NCBI GenBank assembly: GCA_009995705.1 | Contig: JAADBR010000001.1 | Location: 30,044-94,043 of the forward strand | Length of the DNA: 64,000 bases | Origin: Microcystis aeruginosa W13-11 | Lineage (GTDB): Bacteria > Cyanobacteriota > Cyanobacteriia > Cyanobacteriales > Microcystaceae | Reading direction: 5' to 3' | Shown here: piece after piece, positions 28,481 through 37,168 of the stretch | How positions within the stretch are numbered: the stretch's first letter is position 1 | Layout: every line of letters starts with the position of its first letter | Position numbers and translations under genes: made by a program | Notes under the pieces: model-generated | The model's input: the letters and a program-made list of their open reading frames with translations, nothing else | Told to the model about the DNA's origin: nothing | The model's database searches: none

Positions 28481-30031
28481 ATGCTCAGTACCCTGCTTTG
28501 GTTGCCAATAATTGGAGCAATTATCGTCGGTCTTTTCCCCGATAAATTCGCCCCAGCAAAATTACGTCAAATAACTCTCTTTTTTGTTGCCGCCGTCTTC
28601 GTTTGGTCTTTATATCTGCTGACTCAATATAACTTAACCAGCAGTGGCTTTCAATTTTCTGAATACCGCGAATGGGCAAAACCAATCGGTTTAAATTATA
28701 ACCTCGGAGTCGATGGTTTGTCCTTACCGTTAATTATTTTAAACTGTTTCTTGACAGGAATAGCTATCTATAGTAGCGAAGAAAAACTAGAGCGTCCCCG
28801 ACTTTACTACATCCTCATCCTCCTAATTAACGCTGGGGTTTCTGGGGCATTAATGGCCAAAAATCTGCTGCTGTTCATCGTTTTCTATGAACTAGAATTA
28901 ATCCCCTTTTATCTGATGATTGCTATCTGGGGAGGCGAAAAACGTGGCTATGCTTCGATTAAATTCCTTCTCTACACTGCCGTCTCCGGGTTATTAGTCC
29001 TAGCGGCATTTTTAGGCATAGGTTTCCTCAATGGTGGCACTTTTGACTATTCTTCCCTCTCGACCGATGATTTCTCCCAAAAAACCCAATTACTGCTCTT
29101 AACTCTGTTGTTAGTGGGATTTGGCATCAAAATCCCCCTCGTACCTCTCCACACTTGGCTACCGGATGCCTATACGGAAGCTTCCCCCGCTACAGCAATT
29201 TTATTAGGTGGTATTCTCGCTAAACTGGGTACTTATGGCTTAGTTCGCTTTGGTCTGCAATTATTCCCAGAAACTTGGTCTTTAATCGCCTCTGGACTGG
29301 CAATTATCGGCGTTACTAGCGTTATTTACGGGGCCTTGAGCGCTATTGCCCAAAAAGACATTAAACGCATGGTGGCCTACAGCTCGATCGGTCACATGGG
29401 CTATATACTGGTAGCAGCCGCCGCCGGCACGGGTTTAAGCGTTCTTGGTGCCGTCGCGCAAATGATTAGCCACGGTTTGATTCTTGCCCTTTTATTCTAT
29501 CTGGTGGGCATTGTCGAACGCAAAGCCGGAACCAGAGATTTAGACGTTTTAAACGGTTTAATGAACCCAATTCGCGGTTTACCCCTAGTTAGCGCTCTGT
29601 TAATTCTCGCCGGTATGGCCAGCGCTGGTATTCCAGGATTAGTGGGATTTGTGGCGGAATTTATCGTTTTTCAGGGTAGTTTTTCCCGTTTTCCCTTGCA
29701 GACGGTTTTCTGCATCATCGCTTCAGGTTTAACGGCGGTTTACTTTGTTATCCTGCTTAATCGCACCTGTTTTGGCAAATTGGATAATAAACTTGCCTAC
29801 TATCCCAAAGTCTTGAAATCGGAAACTATCCCCGCTTTTGTCCTAATGGTATTAATCGTCTTTTTAGGTATTCAACCCAATTATTTAGTCCGTTGGATTG
29901 AACCCACCACTAACTCGATGGTTGCCAGCTTATCGGGACAAGCAAAACCTAGTTTTGTCCTCAAAAAATCTCCGCAGAAGTCCTCAAAAACTAACTGGTT
30001 TAATCGGGGTAAATATTTATCTGCCAGTTGA
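28481..30031 (+). CDS. ndhD3: NDH-1MS subunit NdhD3
   Basis: 516 residues from the ATG at 28481 (MLSTLLWLPIIGAIIVG); a TTG 51 bp upstream extends the frame without conserved text. NuoM-like features are NYNLGVDGLSLPLIILNCFL, FYELELIPFYLMIAIWGG, KIPLVPLHTWLPDAYTEASP, QKDIKRMVAYSSIGHMGYI and MISHGLILALLFYL, holding the proton-channel Glu, Lys and His. It pairs with NdhF3 at the distal end of the CO2-uptake NDH-1 complex. The carbonic anhydrase gene separates it from ndhF3. Confidence 0.9.
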   Translation: MLSTLLWLPIIGAIIVGLFPDKFAPAKLRQITLFFVAAVFVWSLYLLTQYNLTSSGFQFSEYREWAKPIGLNYNLGVDGLSLPLIILNCFLTGIAIYSSEEKLERPRLYYILILLINAGVSGALMAKNLLLFIVFYELELIPFYLMIAIWGGEKRGYASIKFLLYTAVSGLLVLAAFLGIGFLNGGTFDYSSLSTDDFSQKTQLLLLTLLLVGFGIKIPLVPLHTWLPDAYTEASPATAILLGGILAKLGTYGLVRFGLQLFPETWSLIASGLAIIGVTSVIYGALSAIAQKDIKRMVAYSSIGHMGYILVAAAAGTGLSVLGAVAQMISHGLILALLFYLVGIVERKAGTRDLDVLNGLMNPIRGLPLVSALLILAGMASAGIPGLVGFVAEFIVFQGSFSRFPLQTVFCIIASGLTAVYFVILLNRTCFGKLDNKLAYYPKVLKSETIPAFVLMVLIVFLGIQPNYLVRWIEPTTNSMVASLSGQAKPSFVLKKSPQKSSKTNWFNRGKYLSAS

Positions 30032-30070
30032 GAATATTTTTTCCTAATTACTTAATCTTGGAGAAAAATA

Positions 30071-30436
30071 ATGAAATTAATCTCACTGATTTCCTTTAGT
30101 TTGCTAACCACAGGAATTATTACTTTATCTCCCTTGGTTGTCGCCCAAACAGCAATCAGCGGCCTAAGAGATACAAGAACAATTACCATATCTGGACAGG
30201 TAAAAAGTGTGGTTGGTAACGACTTTATTTTAGCTGATCACACTGGTCAAGTAATTGTCGATGCAGGACCGCGCTGGTGGCAAGAAATTAACGTATCAGT
30301 GGGAGAATATCTCACCGTGGTCGGAGAGTATGACGAGGGAGAATTTGATGCTTTTTCGATTACTCGTCCCAACGGTCAAGTTATGCAAATTCGTCCCCAA
30401 TTTGGACCGCCACCCTGGGCAGGAAAAAAAGATTAA
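30071..30436 (+). CDS. Exported OB-fold (BOF-like) small protein in the CO2-uptake operon
   Basis: 121 residues with a signal peptide (about 1-25, ending VVAQT) and an OB-type barrel: TITISGQVKSVVGNDFILAD, VDAGPRWW, YLTVVGEYDEGEFDAFSITR. The family (YgiW/BOF-like) is periplasmic or lumenal with no known catalysis. It sits 39 bp after ndhD3 and 48 bp before cupA, in the operon rather than beside it. A lumenal assembly or binding role for NDH-1MS is possible but unproven. The usual cupS gene is not seen here. Confidence 0.6.
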   Translation: MKLISLISFSLLTTGIITLSPLVVAQTAISGLRDTRTITISGQVKSVVGNDFILADHTGQVIVDAGPRWWQEINVSVGEYLTVVGEYDEGEFDAFSITRPNGQVMQIRPQFGPPPWAGKKD

Positions 30437-30484
30437 ACCCCGAATATTGACTCAACAAGTTTCTTAAGCTAACCAGCACAAATC

Positions 30485-31786
30485 ATGGTACAAACTCCTG
30501 TTAAACCCACTGCCAAAATTCCCCCTTCTACTCACGAATTCGCCGACATTATCCACCGTTTAGAATCGGGTGGCTCCATGTTACCGGATACTCCCGAAAA
30601 CCTGATGCAAATTATCGGCATTTATAAAGCTTATGCTGTACCGATGGATTTTTATTGGCGAGATCTGCTCTATATTGCCGAACGAGTTTTCCTCGATCCT
30701 TTGCCCTTTTTTAAATATTTTCTACCCCAAGAATACCTAGACCTACAAAATCATTACTCCGGCGATAATGCCGATTTACGCATCTGGCGCGGCACGGGTT
30801 CTGCTCACCCTGAATTGTTAGAATTTATGGATAAAGGTAAAACCCGAAAAATGCCCAGATTAATCCATCATCTTTGGCATGATCGCATTAATATGGAATT
30901 TGCCGAAGCATGTATGCAAGCCATGTTATGGCATGGCCGTGATATGGGTTGGGGTTTATTTGATGCCTATCTTGATTCAGAAGAATATCGCCAAAATGCC
31001 GACCGCGCTATTAAGGCCTATTTCAAGAAAAACCCCGTGATGATGAAACTTTATGACCTGTTCCCCGATATGTTCTTAGAACAGGTGCGGATGATGTCCT
31101 ATTACTCTAATTTAGGACTATTCTGGGAAGTGATGGCTCCAGTATTTTTCGAGATGTCTGATATCTACGATGAAGGCGGATTTAAAGGTGTTCCCGATGC
31201 CATGAATTTCCTCGTTAATGGCATTTTTGCCATCGCTGGCCGGCCAATTTATCATCACGTTTATATTGATGGTCAATGCTACGAAATTATCCCCAAATCA
31301 AAGGCTTTTACTTGGCTTTATGAAGCGGCTTTACCCTATGTAGAAGCGGTCTTTTATCGTACTGCACCCTTCCGGGGTACAAAGTCCTATAATGCCCAAG
31401 CAAAACAGGTTCCCGACCAACAAAAAGACTTTCACTATGGTATTCTTTACGCGGATGTTTTCCCCGTGGGTACTGCGGGAATTCCTCCGACCTTGTTAAT
31501 GGATGATATGTATCATTTTTTACCCCAATATCTGATCGATTACTATCAACAAAACTGCCGGGGGGAAGATGATATTTTGATTCAATTGGGTATTAGTTTC
31601 CAGCGATCGATGTATAATGTGACTTCGGCAGTTATTCAAGCTCTACGCACTGCTTTACTCTATCCCCTCGACGATCCTAATCCCAAACATTTACTGAAAA
31701 ATCGTCAATTCTTTGAGGCACAAATGGACAGATTTAAACGCCCCGAAGCGCGTCTTAGAGATATCCAAAGTCCTAATTATCGTTGA
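30485..31786 (+). CDS. cupA: CO2 hydration protein CupA (ChpY)
   Basis: 433 residues, soluble. The text PLPFFKYFLPQEYLDLQNHY, RLIHHLWHDRINMEFAEAC and MLWHGRDMGWGLFDAYLDS is characteristic of CupA/CupB. His129 and Arg134 in the HHLWHDR segment probably correspond to the zinc-site residues described for the Thermosynechococcus protein; this is from memory of the structure. CupA docks on NdhF3/NdhD3 and converts CO2 to bicarbonate. A terminator follows directly, so it ends the operon. Confidence 0.9.
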   Translation: MVQTPVKPTAKIPPSTHEFADIIHRLESGGSMLPDTPENLMQIIGIYKAYAVPMDFYWRDLLYIAERVFLDPLPFFKYFLPQEYLDLQNHYSGDNADLRIWRGTGSAHPELLEFMDKGKTRKMPRLIHHLWHDRINMEFAEACMQAMLWHGRDMGWGLFDAYLDSEEYRQNADRAIKAYFKKNPVMMKLYDLFPDMFLEQVRMMSYYSNLGLFWEVMAPVFFEMSDIYDEGGFKGVPDAMNFLVNGIFAIAGRPIYHHVYIDGQCYEIIPKSKAFTWLYEAALPYVEAVFYRTAPFRGTKSYNAQAKQVPDQQKDFHYGILYADVFPVGTAGIPPTLLMDDMYHFLPQYLIDYYQQNCRGEDDILIQLGISFQRSMYNVTSAVIQALRTALLYPLDDPNPKHLLKNRQFFEAQMDRFKRPEARLRDIQSPNYR

Positions 31787-31806
31787 GGTTTTTTGGTTAC
31801 TTTTCT

Positions 31807-31831
31807 GGTGGGTTTATCGCCCACCTTTTTT
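31807..31831 (+). terminator. Rho-independent terminator of the CO2-uptake operon
   Basis: GGTGGG at 31807-31812 pairs with CCCACC at 31820-31825, loop TTTATCG, followed by six T. It lies 21 bp after the cupA stop. Confidence 0.85.
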
Positions 31832-31892
31832 GATTATGAGATAACCGACACCCAACCTCAAAAAAGATGACCACTTCTTCCATCATCGATAA

Positions 31893-32145
31893 TTAGGGTC
31901 TCCTGAATAATGGTAAAACCCTTTTAAAATAAGGCTTTTGACCTGTTAAAATCCGATGTTAGTGCCAGAAAATCGGATTGAGACCCTTAAAAACCTTGCG
32001 TTATCCTTCTTGTAGTACATACATTAGTATAAAAGAGAGGGCAACAAAGCCTGAAACGACCGACGACCGGCTACTGACTCCGTTCAGACCTCGGTGTGAG
32101 CTTTTGTCGAACGTTGAGCTCACGGCCGAAGTCTAAAAACCCTAA
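31893..32145. mobile_element. Inverted-repeat element related to that at 23492
   Basis: It begins TTAGGGTCTCCTGAATAA and ends AACCCTAA. An internal AATCCGA/TCGGATT hairpin is present. No protein is encoded, and no target duplication is obvious. Confidence 0.5.
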
Positions 32146-32181
32146 CTATTGATTATGTTTCCGCTGCAACTAGCGCACAGA

Positions 32182-32331
32182 CTAATCTTCGCTTTCTTGA
32201 TCATTCCTCTCTTCAAACCCTAGCCAAAAAAGTAACGCATTTTCAACCTCCATCATTTGCTCAGATGTCAGATTTCCTAATTTACGCAAAAGCTTTGCAT
32301 GGGGAATTGTATAGTGAAAAGTTCTGGCTTC
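32182..32331 (-). pseudogene. C-terminal remnant of a PemK/MazF-like toxin
   Basis: Forty-nine codons read EARTFHYTIPHAKLLRKLGN and then LTSEQMMEVENALLFWLGF before a stop at 32182-32184. The LRKLGxLTxEQxxxVxxAL pattern is the usual end of PemK/MazF endoribonucleases. An in-frame TAG lies directly upstream and the catalytic N-terminal barrel is missing, so it is a fragment. Confidence 0.5.
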
Positions 32332-32355
32332 CTAATCGCTAAATAAAACTATAAG

Positions 32356-33402
32356 TTAAACTCCATCGCGATGACGGCGATCGGCGATAAAAGACTCCAC
32401 CAATTTAACATCTTCGACGCTACCGATCACTAAAGGTGTGCGGGTGTGTAATTTATCGGGAACGATATCTAAAAGATTTGTCACCCCATCACTAGCTTTA
32501 CCTCCTGCCTGTTCAATTAAAAAAGCAAGGGGGGCAGTTTCATAAATTAAGCGCAATTTTCCCTGGGGATTTTTAACAGTACCTGGATAGAGAAAAACAC
32601 CACCCTGCATTAAAATTCGATGGATATCTCCCACTAATGCCCCACTGTAACGGGCCGTGTAACCATCATGACGGTGGACATAACGGGTATAGTCGCGAAT
32701 TGCCTCATCCCACTGCCAAAAATTGCCCTCATTGGTACTATAAATCGGGCCATGGTCAGGGATAATAATATTCTCTTGGGCAAGGATAAATTCCCCTAAA
32801 CTGGGGTCAAGGACAAAGGCATGAACACCGCGACCGATCGAGTAAACTAAAATAGTCGAGGGTCCGTAGAGAATATAACCGGCAGCGATTTGTTTACGAC
32901 CATTTTGCAGTAAATCCCGCGCCTCTCCGTCTAAATCATTGTCTTCCTGTTGACGGATGGCAAAAATCGAACCCACATTTAGGTTAATATCCACATTGGA
33001 AGAACCATCGATCGGGTCGTAGAGTAGGGTATAGCGACCGATGGGACAGTTTTCTGGGATATAATAGGGTTTATCCATTTCCTCGGAAGCAAGACGGCAA
33101 ACTAAACCACTTTGCTTAAAAACCGAGATAAATACTTCATTGGCAAAAACGTCCATTTTCTTGACTGATTCCCCTTGTACGTTGGTTTCTCCAGTAAAAC
33201 CTAGCACATCCGCCATTAATCCCGCTTTACTGAGACGACGGGCAATTAATTTCCCCGCTAGGGCAATCCGACTCATAATTGCGCTTAAATCCTGCGCGTC
33301 GGGGGAAAAGCTTTGTAGTTGCTGCAGGACGTGACGGGAGAGGGTGGTACAATCTCGATCGAGGCTATGTTCGGGGATAGAAAAGGGAATATTGCTAACC
33401 AT
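32356..33402 (-). CDS. fbp: Fructose-1,6-bisphosphatase, class I
   Basis: 348 residues. The metal and phosphate site is [20 protein letters not shown], preceded by [15 protein letters not shown]; substrate residues lie in [20 protein letters not shown] and [18 protein letters not shown]. It hydrolyses fructose-1,6-bisphosphate to fructose-6-phosphate in gluconeogenesis and the Calvin cycle. The class I enzyme in cyanobacteria is additional to the bifunctional class II FBP/SBPase, which is not in this window. Confidence 0.93.
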   Translation of the reverse strand: MVSNIPFSIPEHSLDRDCTTLSRHVLQQLQSFSPDAQDLSAIMSRIALAGKLIARRLSKAGLMADVLGFTGETNVQGESVKKMDVFANEVFISVFKQSGLVCRLASEEMDKPYYIPENCPIGRYTLLYDPIDGSSNVDINLNVGSIFAIRQQEDNDLDGEARDLLQNGRKQIAAGYILYGPSTILVYSIGRGVHAFVLDPSLGEFILAQENIIIPDHGPIYSTNEGNFWQWDEAIRDYTRYVHRHDGYTARYSGALVGDIHRILMQGGVFLYPGTVKNPQGKLRLIYETAPLAFLIEQAGGKASDGVTNLLDIVPDKLHTRTPLVIGSVEDVKLVESFIADRRHRDGV

Positions 33403-33708
33403 AACTGTAATTGCCAGTAATAAAGTAAAAAAAGGGAAACTCGTCTAGTCTCAATTATGACTATGATTTGATCCTAGCCAAAATTTTCCCCATTGTTGGC
33501 CAATTTTTAGATCAGTTTTAGAGTTTGCTAATTTTTACCCCATTGATCATTAAATCTCGGTCAATAAGTAGCTGTTTATAATTAGATTGAAGATAAATTT
33601 TGGGTTCGATCCCCCCTTAATCCTAGGGTTGATTCATGAATCAACCCTACCCTTGATAAGGGGGTGTCTGACAGTTTTTAACACTAACTACTTAGTTGCC
33701 CTCTCAAT
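33403..33708. repeat. Intergenic region with a 26-bp perfect palindrome
   Basis: The palindrome at 33624-33649 has half-site TAGGGTTGATTCA. It is nested inside an outer CCCCCTTA/TAAGGGGG pair (about 33612-33664). The remainder is probably the fbp promoter region. The structure could stop transcription coming from the DUF3153 gene. Confidence 0.7.
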
Positions 33709-34491
33709 TTAAGTCGATGGGGATACACCGGGCAAGCGTTTATATTTCAAGTAATAGGCAAAAACTGTTATTAAAGCAATAATTATTGTGCCGATACCCA
33801 AATAGTTAGGAACCCAAAAAGCCGCCGCAATGGTGTTAATTTCTCCCGGTTTTAAATGCCAAATTAACTGATTATCAACTTGTTCTACCGGGGGATTTAA
33901 TCCTGAGTCATCTTCAATATTTTGACCAGCGAAGGGAGTCTTTAAAGCGAAGTCGATAGCAACTAAAGAACCGGGGCTAATGATAATATTTCCCTGTTCG
34001 GAAAGTACACCCAAAGCTCGCAAATCAACGGTTAATTTCAAGTTTTTCTGGTTCAAAAAGAACCAATCTTGTTCTGTCACTGCCAGTTTTGAATCCAGTT
34101 GCAGTAATTTGCTATCATCAGTATTAGGGGAATTTTTGATTTTAAAGGAAGAACTAGGATCAAAAAATTGATTGAATTTTTCCTCTAATTCCTGACTATT
34201 ACTAAAGGGAATAGTGACAATTATTTCTCGTTCGGAAATATGATCGGTTTTCCCCTTAAGTAATTTTGCCCTCTGTTCGATACTATTTAACCATTTAGTG
34301 GCTTCAGTTTGACTGAGACTGGTTAAACGTTGTCCGAGGGTGATATGTTGAATAATTTCCCCGTGGTGTTGGTGGGGAAAATTAATGCCCACATCGTAAC
34401 GGACACAGCCAGTTAAAAAGAGAAAAATACCGCATAAAAAGGGCAGAATAAAGCGGGTTTTCCTGATTTTTTCGGTGGTTGGTTGATTCAT
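33709..34491 (-). CDS. DUF3153 lipoprotein
   Basis: 260 residues. A hydrophobic N-terminal segment ends in the lipobox LTGC (residues about 26-29), followed by the DUF3153-type region (YDVGINFPHQHHGEIIQHIT) and one C-terminal membrane helix (about 227-248). It is therefore held in the membrane at both ends. It starts two bases after the Zam-like gene stops, so the two genes are co-transcribed. Function is unknown. Confidence 0.7.
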   Translation of the reverse strand: MNQPTTEKIRKTRFILPFLCGIFLFLTGCVRYDVGINFPHQHHGEIIQHITLGQRLTSLSQTEATKWLNSIEQRAKLLKGKTDHISEREIIVTIPFSNSQELEEKFNQFFDPSSSFKIKNSPNTDDSKLLQLDSKLAVTEQDWFFLNQKNLKLTVDLRALGVLSEQGNIIISPGSLVAIDFALKTPFAGQNIEDDSGLNPPVEQVDNQLIWHLKPGEINTIAAAFWVPNYLGIGTIIIALITVFAYYLKYKRLPGVSPST

Positions 34492-34493
34492 AA

Positions 34494-36746
34494 TTAATCT
34501 TCTTCTAAGTCGTCATAACTTGCTGAACTGCCACCGCTAACCGTAACTAGATCGATTTGCTGACGATAATAGTCTACATCTTTTATCTCCACTTCTACCT
34601 CATCACCGAGACGATAGGCAACGCGATTTTTCCGTCCTACCAAACAGCTATGACGGGCGCGATATTCGTACCAATCATCCTTGAGAGAAGACACATGGAC
34701 CAACCCTTCCACTAATAAATCGGAAATTTCCACGAAGAAACCATAGGATTGTACACCAGTAATTAAGCCGCGAAAAACTTGACCCATTTTTTCTTTCATT
34801 TTCTCGGCTTTTTTCAATCCTTCCAGGTCTTTTTCCGCATCTTCAGCAATTTTTGAGCGATCATTGAGATGGGAAACAATTAGATGGCTTTCTTCTTCTA
34901 ACTCCTCCTGAATTTGACTTGGGAGAATATTCCAATTAATCTGTCCATGACAGCTATTACTGCCCAAATTAACCCCGACTTTGACGATTTTGCTACGGCG
35001 ATCTTTCCCCTCGGTTAATAGGAGTTTTAACACCCGTTGTACCCAAAGATCGGCATATCTTTGCAGGGGGGAGAGACAGTGGGTATAATTGCCAGGATAG
35101 GCCAAACCAAAATGGGGTAGAGGATGGCTGCTATATCTAACCAATTTGAGAGTTTCTTGCAGGAGATAATTGAGGACTTTCACCGATGAGGAAGCGGAAA
35201 AAGTGCGGGTGAGATTTTGATAGTCATTGGGTGTAATCTCCTCCTCGGCAGTTAAATTTAATTCTGCCCCTAAATTATTGGCCAATTTGAGTAAATCCTC
35301 CAATTCATCCCAATCCGGTTCCGATTGTCCACAGTAGATACAGGGTAAGTTTAAAGCTTGCAAATGTTCAGCAACAACTTTGCCGGCTAAAATTGCCACT
35401 TCTGTCAGTAAAGAACGGGCAGGTAAATTATTAGAAGCGAGAACAGTCCCTCCCCGTCCTTCGTCTTTGTAGGGAGAGATTTTGTCTAATTGAATATCAA
35501 AACTACCCCGCTGCAGACGTTGGGATTTGAGGGTGGGGCAAACGCTGAAAAATAAATCTTTCAGGGTTTCAACGGTATCGGTGGGGACAGCTTCGCTATC
35601 TTCTTCACTGAGCAGATCGCGCACCTGTTGATAGGTAAAATGTTGATCCACTTGGATGAGGCTGCGGGTGATTTCGTACTCCACTAGCTCCCCCTTATCA
35701 TCGAGGGTGACGAGGATAGAAATAGCGGGGCGCTGTTCTTGGGGTGACAGGGAACAACGACTGGTAAGGGCAGCCGGGACTAATGGCAGCACTTTTTCGC
35801 CTAAATAGACGGCTGTTCCCCGTTTTTTGGCAACTTTATCCAATAATCCGCCCCGTTCAATGTAACGGGTGACATCGCTGATATGAATGGCGACTTGCCA
35901 GCGATTTTGGTTGATTTTTTCTAAAGAAAAGGCATTTTCAATGATTGGGGGATAATCTAGGGGGGTGTCATCTTCGATGGTAAAGGTGAAGAGTTGGGTT
36001 AAATCTCGCAGTTGTTCTTTTTCGCCACTATCGAAGAAATCCGCTAAATTATCGGCGATTTCGAGGGCTTCTGGCGGAAAATTATGGGGTAGATCGTGTT
36101 TACAGGAGACGATATCCGTGTCAGCAGCGGCCTCGGCAGTAGAACCGAGAATGCGAGTAACTTTACCGATGGGAGGCATTTCTCCTAGGGGATAACGGAG
36201 GACGGAAACATGAACGAGATGATCGATGTTTTCTAGGAGATTTTGACCATTTTCGAGGAGATTAAGCGTAAATTTCAGACGATCATCGAGGGGAACCGCC
36301 ACAAACTGCTCATTTTCCTGTTTTACTTGCGCTAGAAGCGAAGGATTAGCTCGTTCGAGAATTAATCTCACCTCTCCTTCTGGGGAACGACGACGGGTTC
36401 CCTCACGGATGATTTTAACTAAAACTCGATCGCCATTCCAAGCGTTACTGAGATGATTTTTCGAGACGTAGATGTCATCAGCATCTTCGATATCTTGGAT
36501 AGCAAAGCAAAATTCTTTGCTGGAACAGCGCAGCTTTGCTTCTACGATATTTTCCTCGATCACACGACGATAGCGTCCGCGTTCTTTGACAACCATTCCC
36601 AGACGTTCCAAAGCATCGAGAATCACTTGCAATTTTTCGCAGCTTTCGGGATCGTCTTCGCAGCCTAGTTTTTTTTCGAGAAGTTTACCCGTAGCTAATT
36701 TATCATCACTAAGATGAGAGAGGAGTGTGGCGATCGAGAAGTCCAT
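34494..36746 (-). CDS. RNase II/R-family protein, Zam-like, with degenerate active site
   Basis: 750 residues: an N-terminal winged-helix and cold-shock-like part (1-220), an RNB-like domain (about 245-560) and a C-terminal S1 domain (about 650-735: MGQVFRGLITGVQSYGFFVE). RNB enzymes carry a DxDDA metal motif; at that place this protein has TPLDYPPIIENAFSLEK, where the paired aspartates read E-N. The following HISDVTRYIERGG and YLGEKVLPLVPAALTSRCSL are conserved. It resembles Zam (acetazolamide resistance protein) of Synechocystis rather than the active RNase R. RNA binding without cleavage is a reasonable inference. Confidence 0.8.
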   Translation of the reverse strand: MDFSIATLLSHLSDDKLATGKLLEKKLGCEDDPESCEKLQVILDALERLGMVVKERGRYRRVIEENIVEAKLRCSSKEFCFAIQDIEDADDIYVSKNHLSNAWNGDRVLVKIIREGTRRRSPEGEVRLILERANPSLLAQVKQENEQFVAVPLDDRLKFTLNLLENGQNLLENIDHLVHVSVLRYPLGEMPPIGKVTRILGSTAEAAADTDIVSCKHDLPHNFPPEALEIADNLADFFDSGEKEQLRDLTQLFTFTIEDDTPLDYPPIIENAFSLEKINQNRWQVAIHISDVTRYIERGGLLDKVAKKRGTAVYLGEKVLPLVPAALTSRCSLSPQEQRPAISILVTLDDKGELVEYEITRSLIQVDQHFTYQQVRDLLSEEDSEAVPTDTVETLKDLFFSVCPTLKSQRLQRGSFDIQLDKISPYKDEGRGGTVLASNNLPARSLLTEVAILAGKVVAEHLQALNLPCIYCGQSEPDWDELEDLLKLANNLGAELNLTAEEEITPNDYQNLTRTFSASSSVKVLNYLLQETLKLVRYSSHPLPHFGLAYPGNYTHCLSPLQRYADLWVQRVLKLLLTEGKDRRSKIVKVGVNLGSNSCHGQINWNILPSQIQEELEEESHLIVSHLNDRSKIAEDAEKDLEGLKKAEKMKEKMGQVFRGLITGVQSYGFFVEISDLLVEGLVHVSSLKDDWYEYRARHSCLVGRKNRVAYRLGDEVEVEIKDVDYYRQQIDLVTVSGGSSASYDDLEED

Positions 36747-36785
36747 CTAACAATAATCCTTACTTACAAGACACTGACGGAATGG

Positions 36786-36815
36786 TGGACAATTAAGTTT
36801 AAATACTTATATAAT
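36786..36815 (+). promoter_or_regulatory. Sigma-70-type promoter in front of a structured non-coding stretch
   Basis: TGGACA (36786-36791), an 18-bp spacer and TATAAT (36810-36815). The next coding start is 353 bp downstream, so the first product is probably a non-coding RNA or long leader. Confidence 0.6.
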
Positions 36816-36819
36816 GAAA

Positions 36820-36946
36820 GGATTGATTTAAACCATTGACTCGAGAGATTATCTCTATCGGGCTAATCGCGATCGCTGTAGGTGACAGTGAAGGTAAACT
36901 AAGCAAGCATCGAACACCCGAACCTACCTTGAGAATTATCGAATCC
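36820..36946 (+). ncRNA. Candidate structured RNA, 6S-like rod
   Basis: GGATTGAT (36820-36827) pairs with ATCGAATCC (36938-36946, one bulge). CTCGAG (36840-36845) pairs with CTTGAG (36928-36933). GTAGGT (36878-36883) pairs with ACCTAC (36922-36927). An alternative small hairpin (AGAGA/TCTCT) lies in the 5' side of the central open region. A closing stem, large bubble and terminal stem are the plan of 6S RNA. GCCA/TGGC followed by six T (36982-36987) may be the terminator. The identity rests only on hand folding; a long 5' leader is the alternative. Confidence 0.45.
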
Positions 36947-37168
36947 TTCCTTAGGATAAGCCAATAGCGAACACTGGCAAATTTTTTAGCGATCGCTAGT
37001 CTTTCTGGCAGAAGCTTCAGCCTAGTAGAATCTTGTTACTATGGGCAAGGCTAATCCTAGGACTGAAAATTTTATCTAACCTTTAATCCTAGCAAGAACT
37101 TGCTACATTTTTCCATAATTACGATAGAGTATTCTAATATAAGTACAAAAGAACTCGAAAAAGTCACC
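36947..37168. other. Leader region of the following gene
   Basis: It contains a HIP1 octamer near 36990 and an A/T-rich stretch (TATTCTAATATAAG) near 37130-37145 that could be a -10 region. No small gene is supported. Confidence 0.3.
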
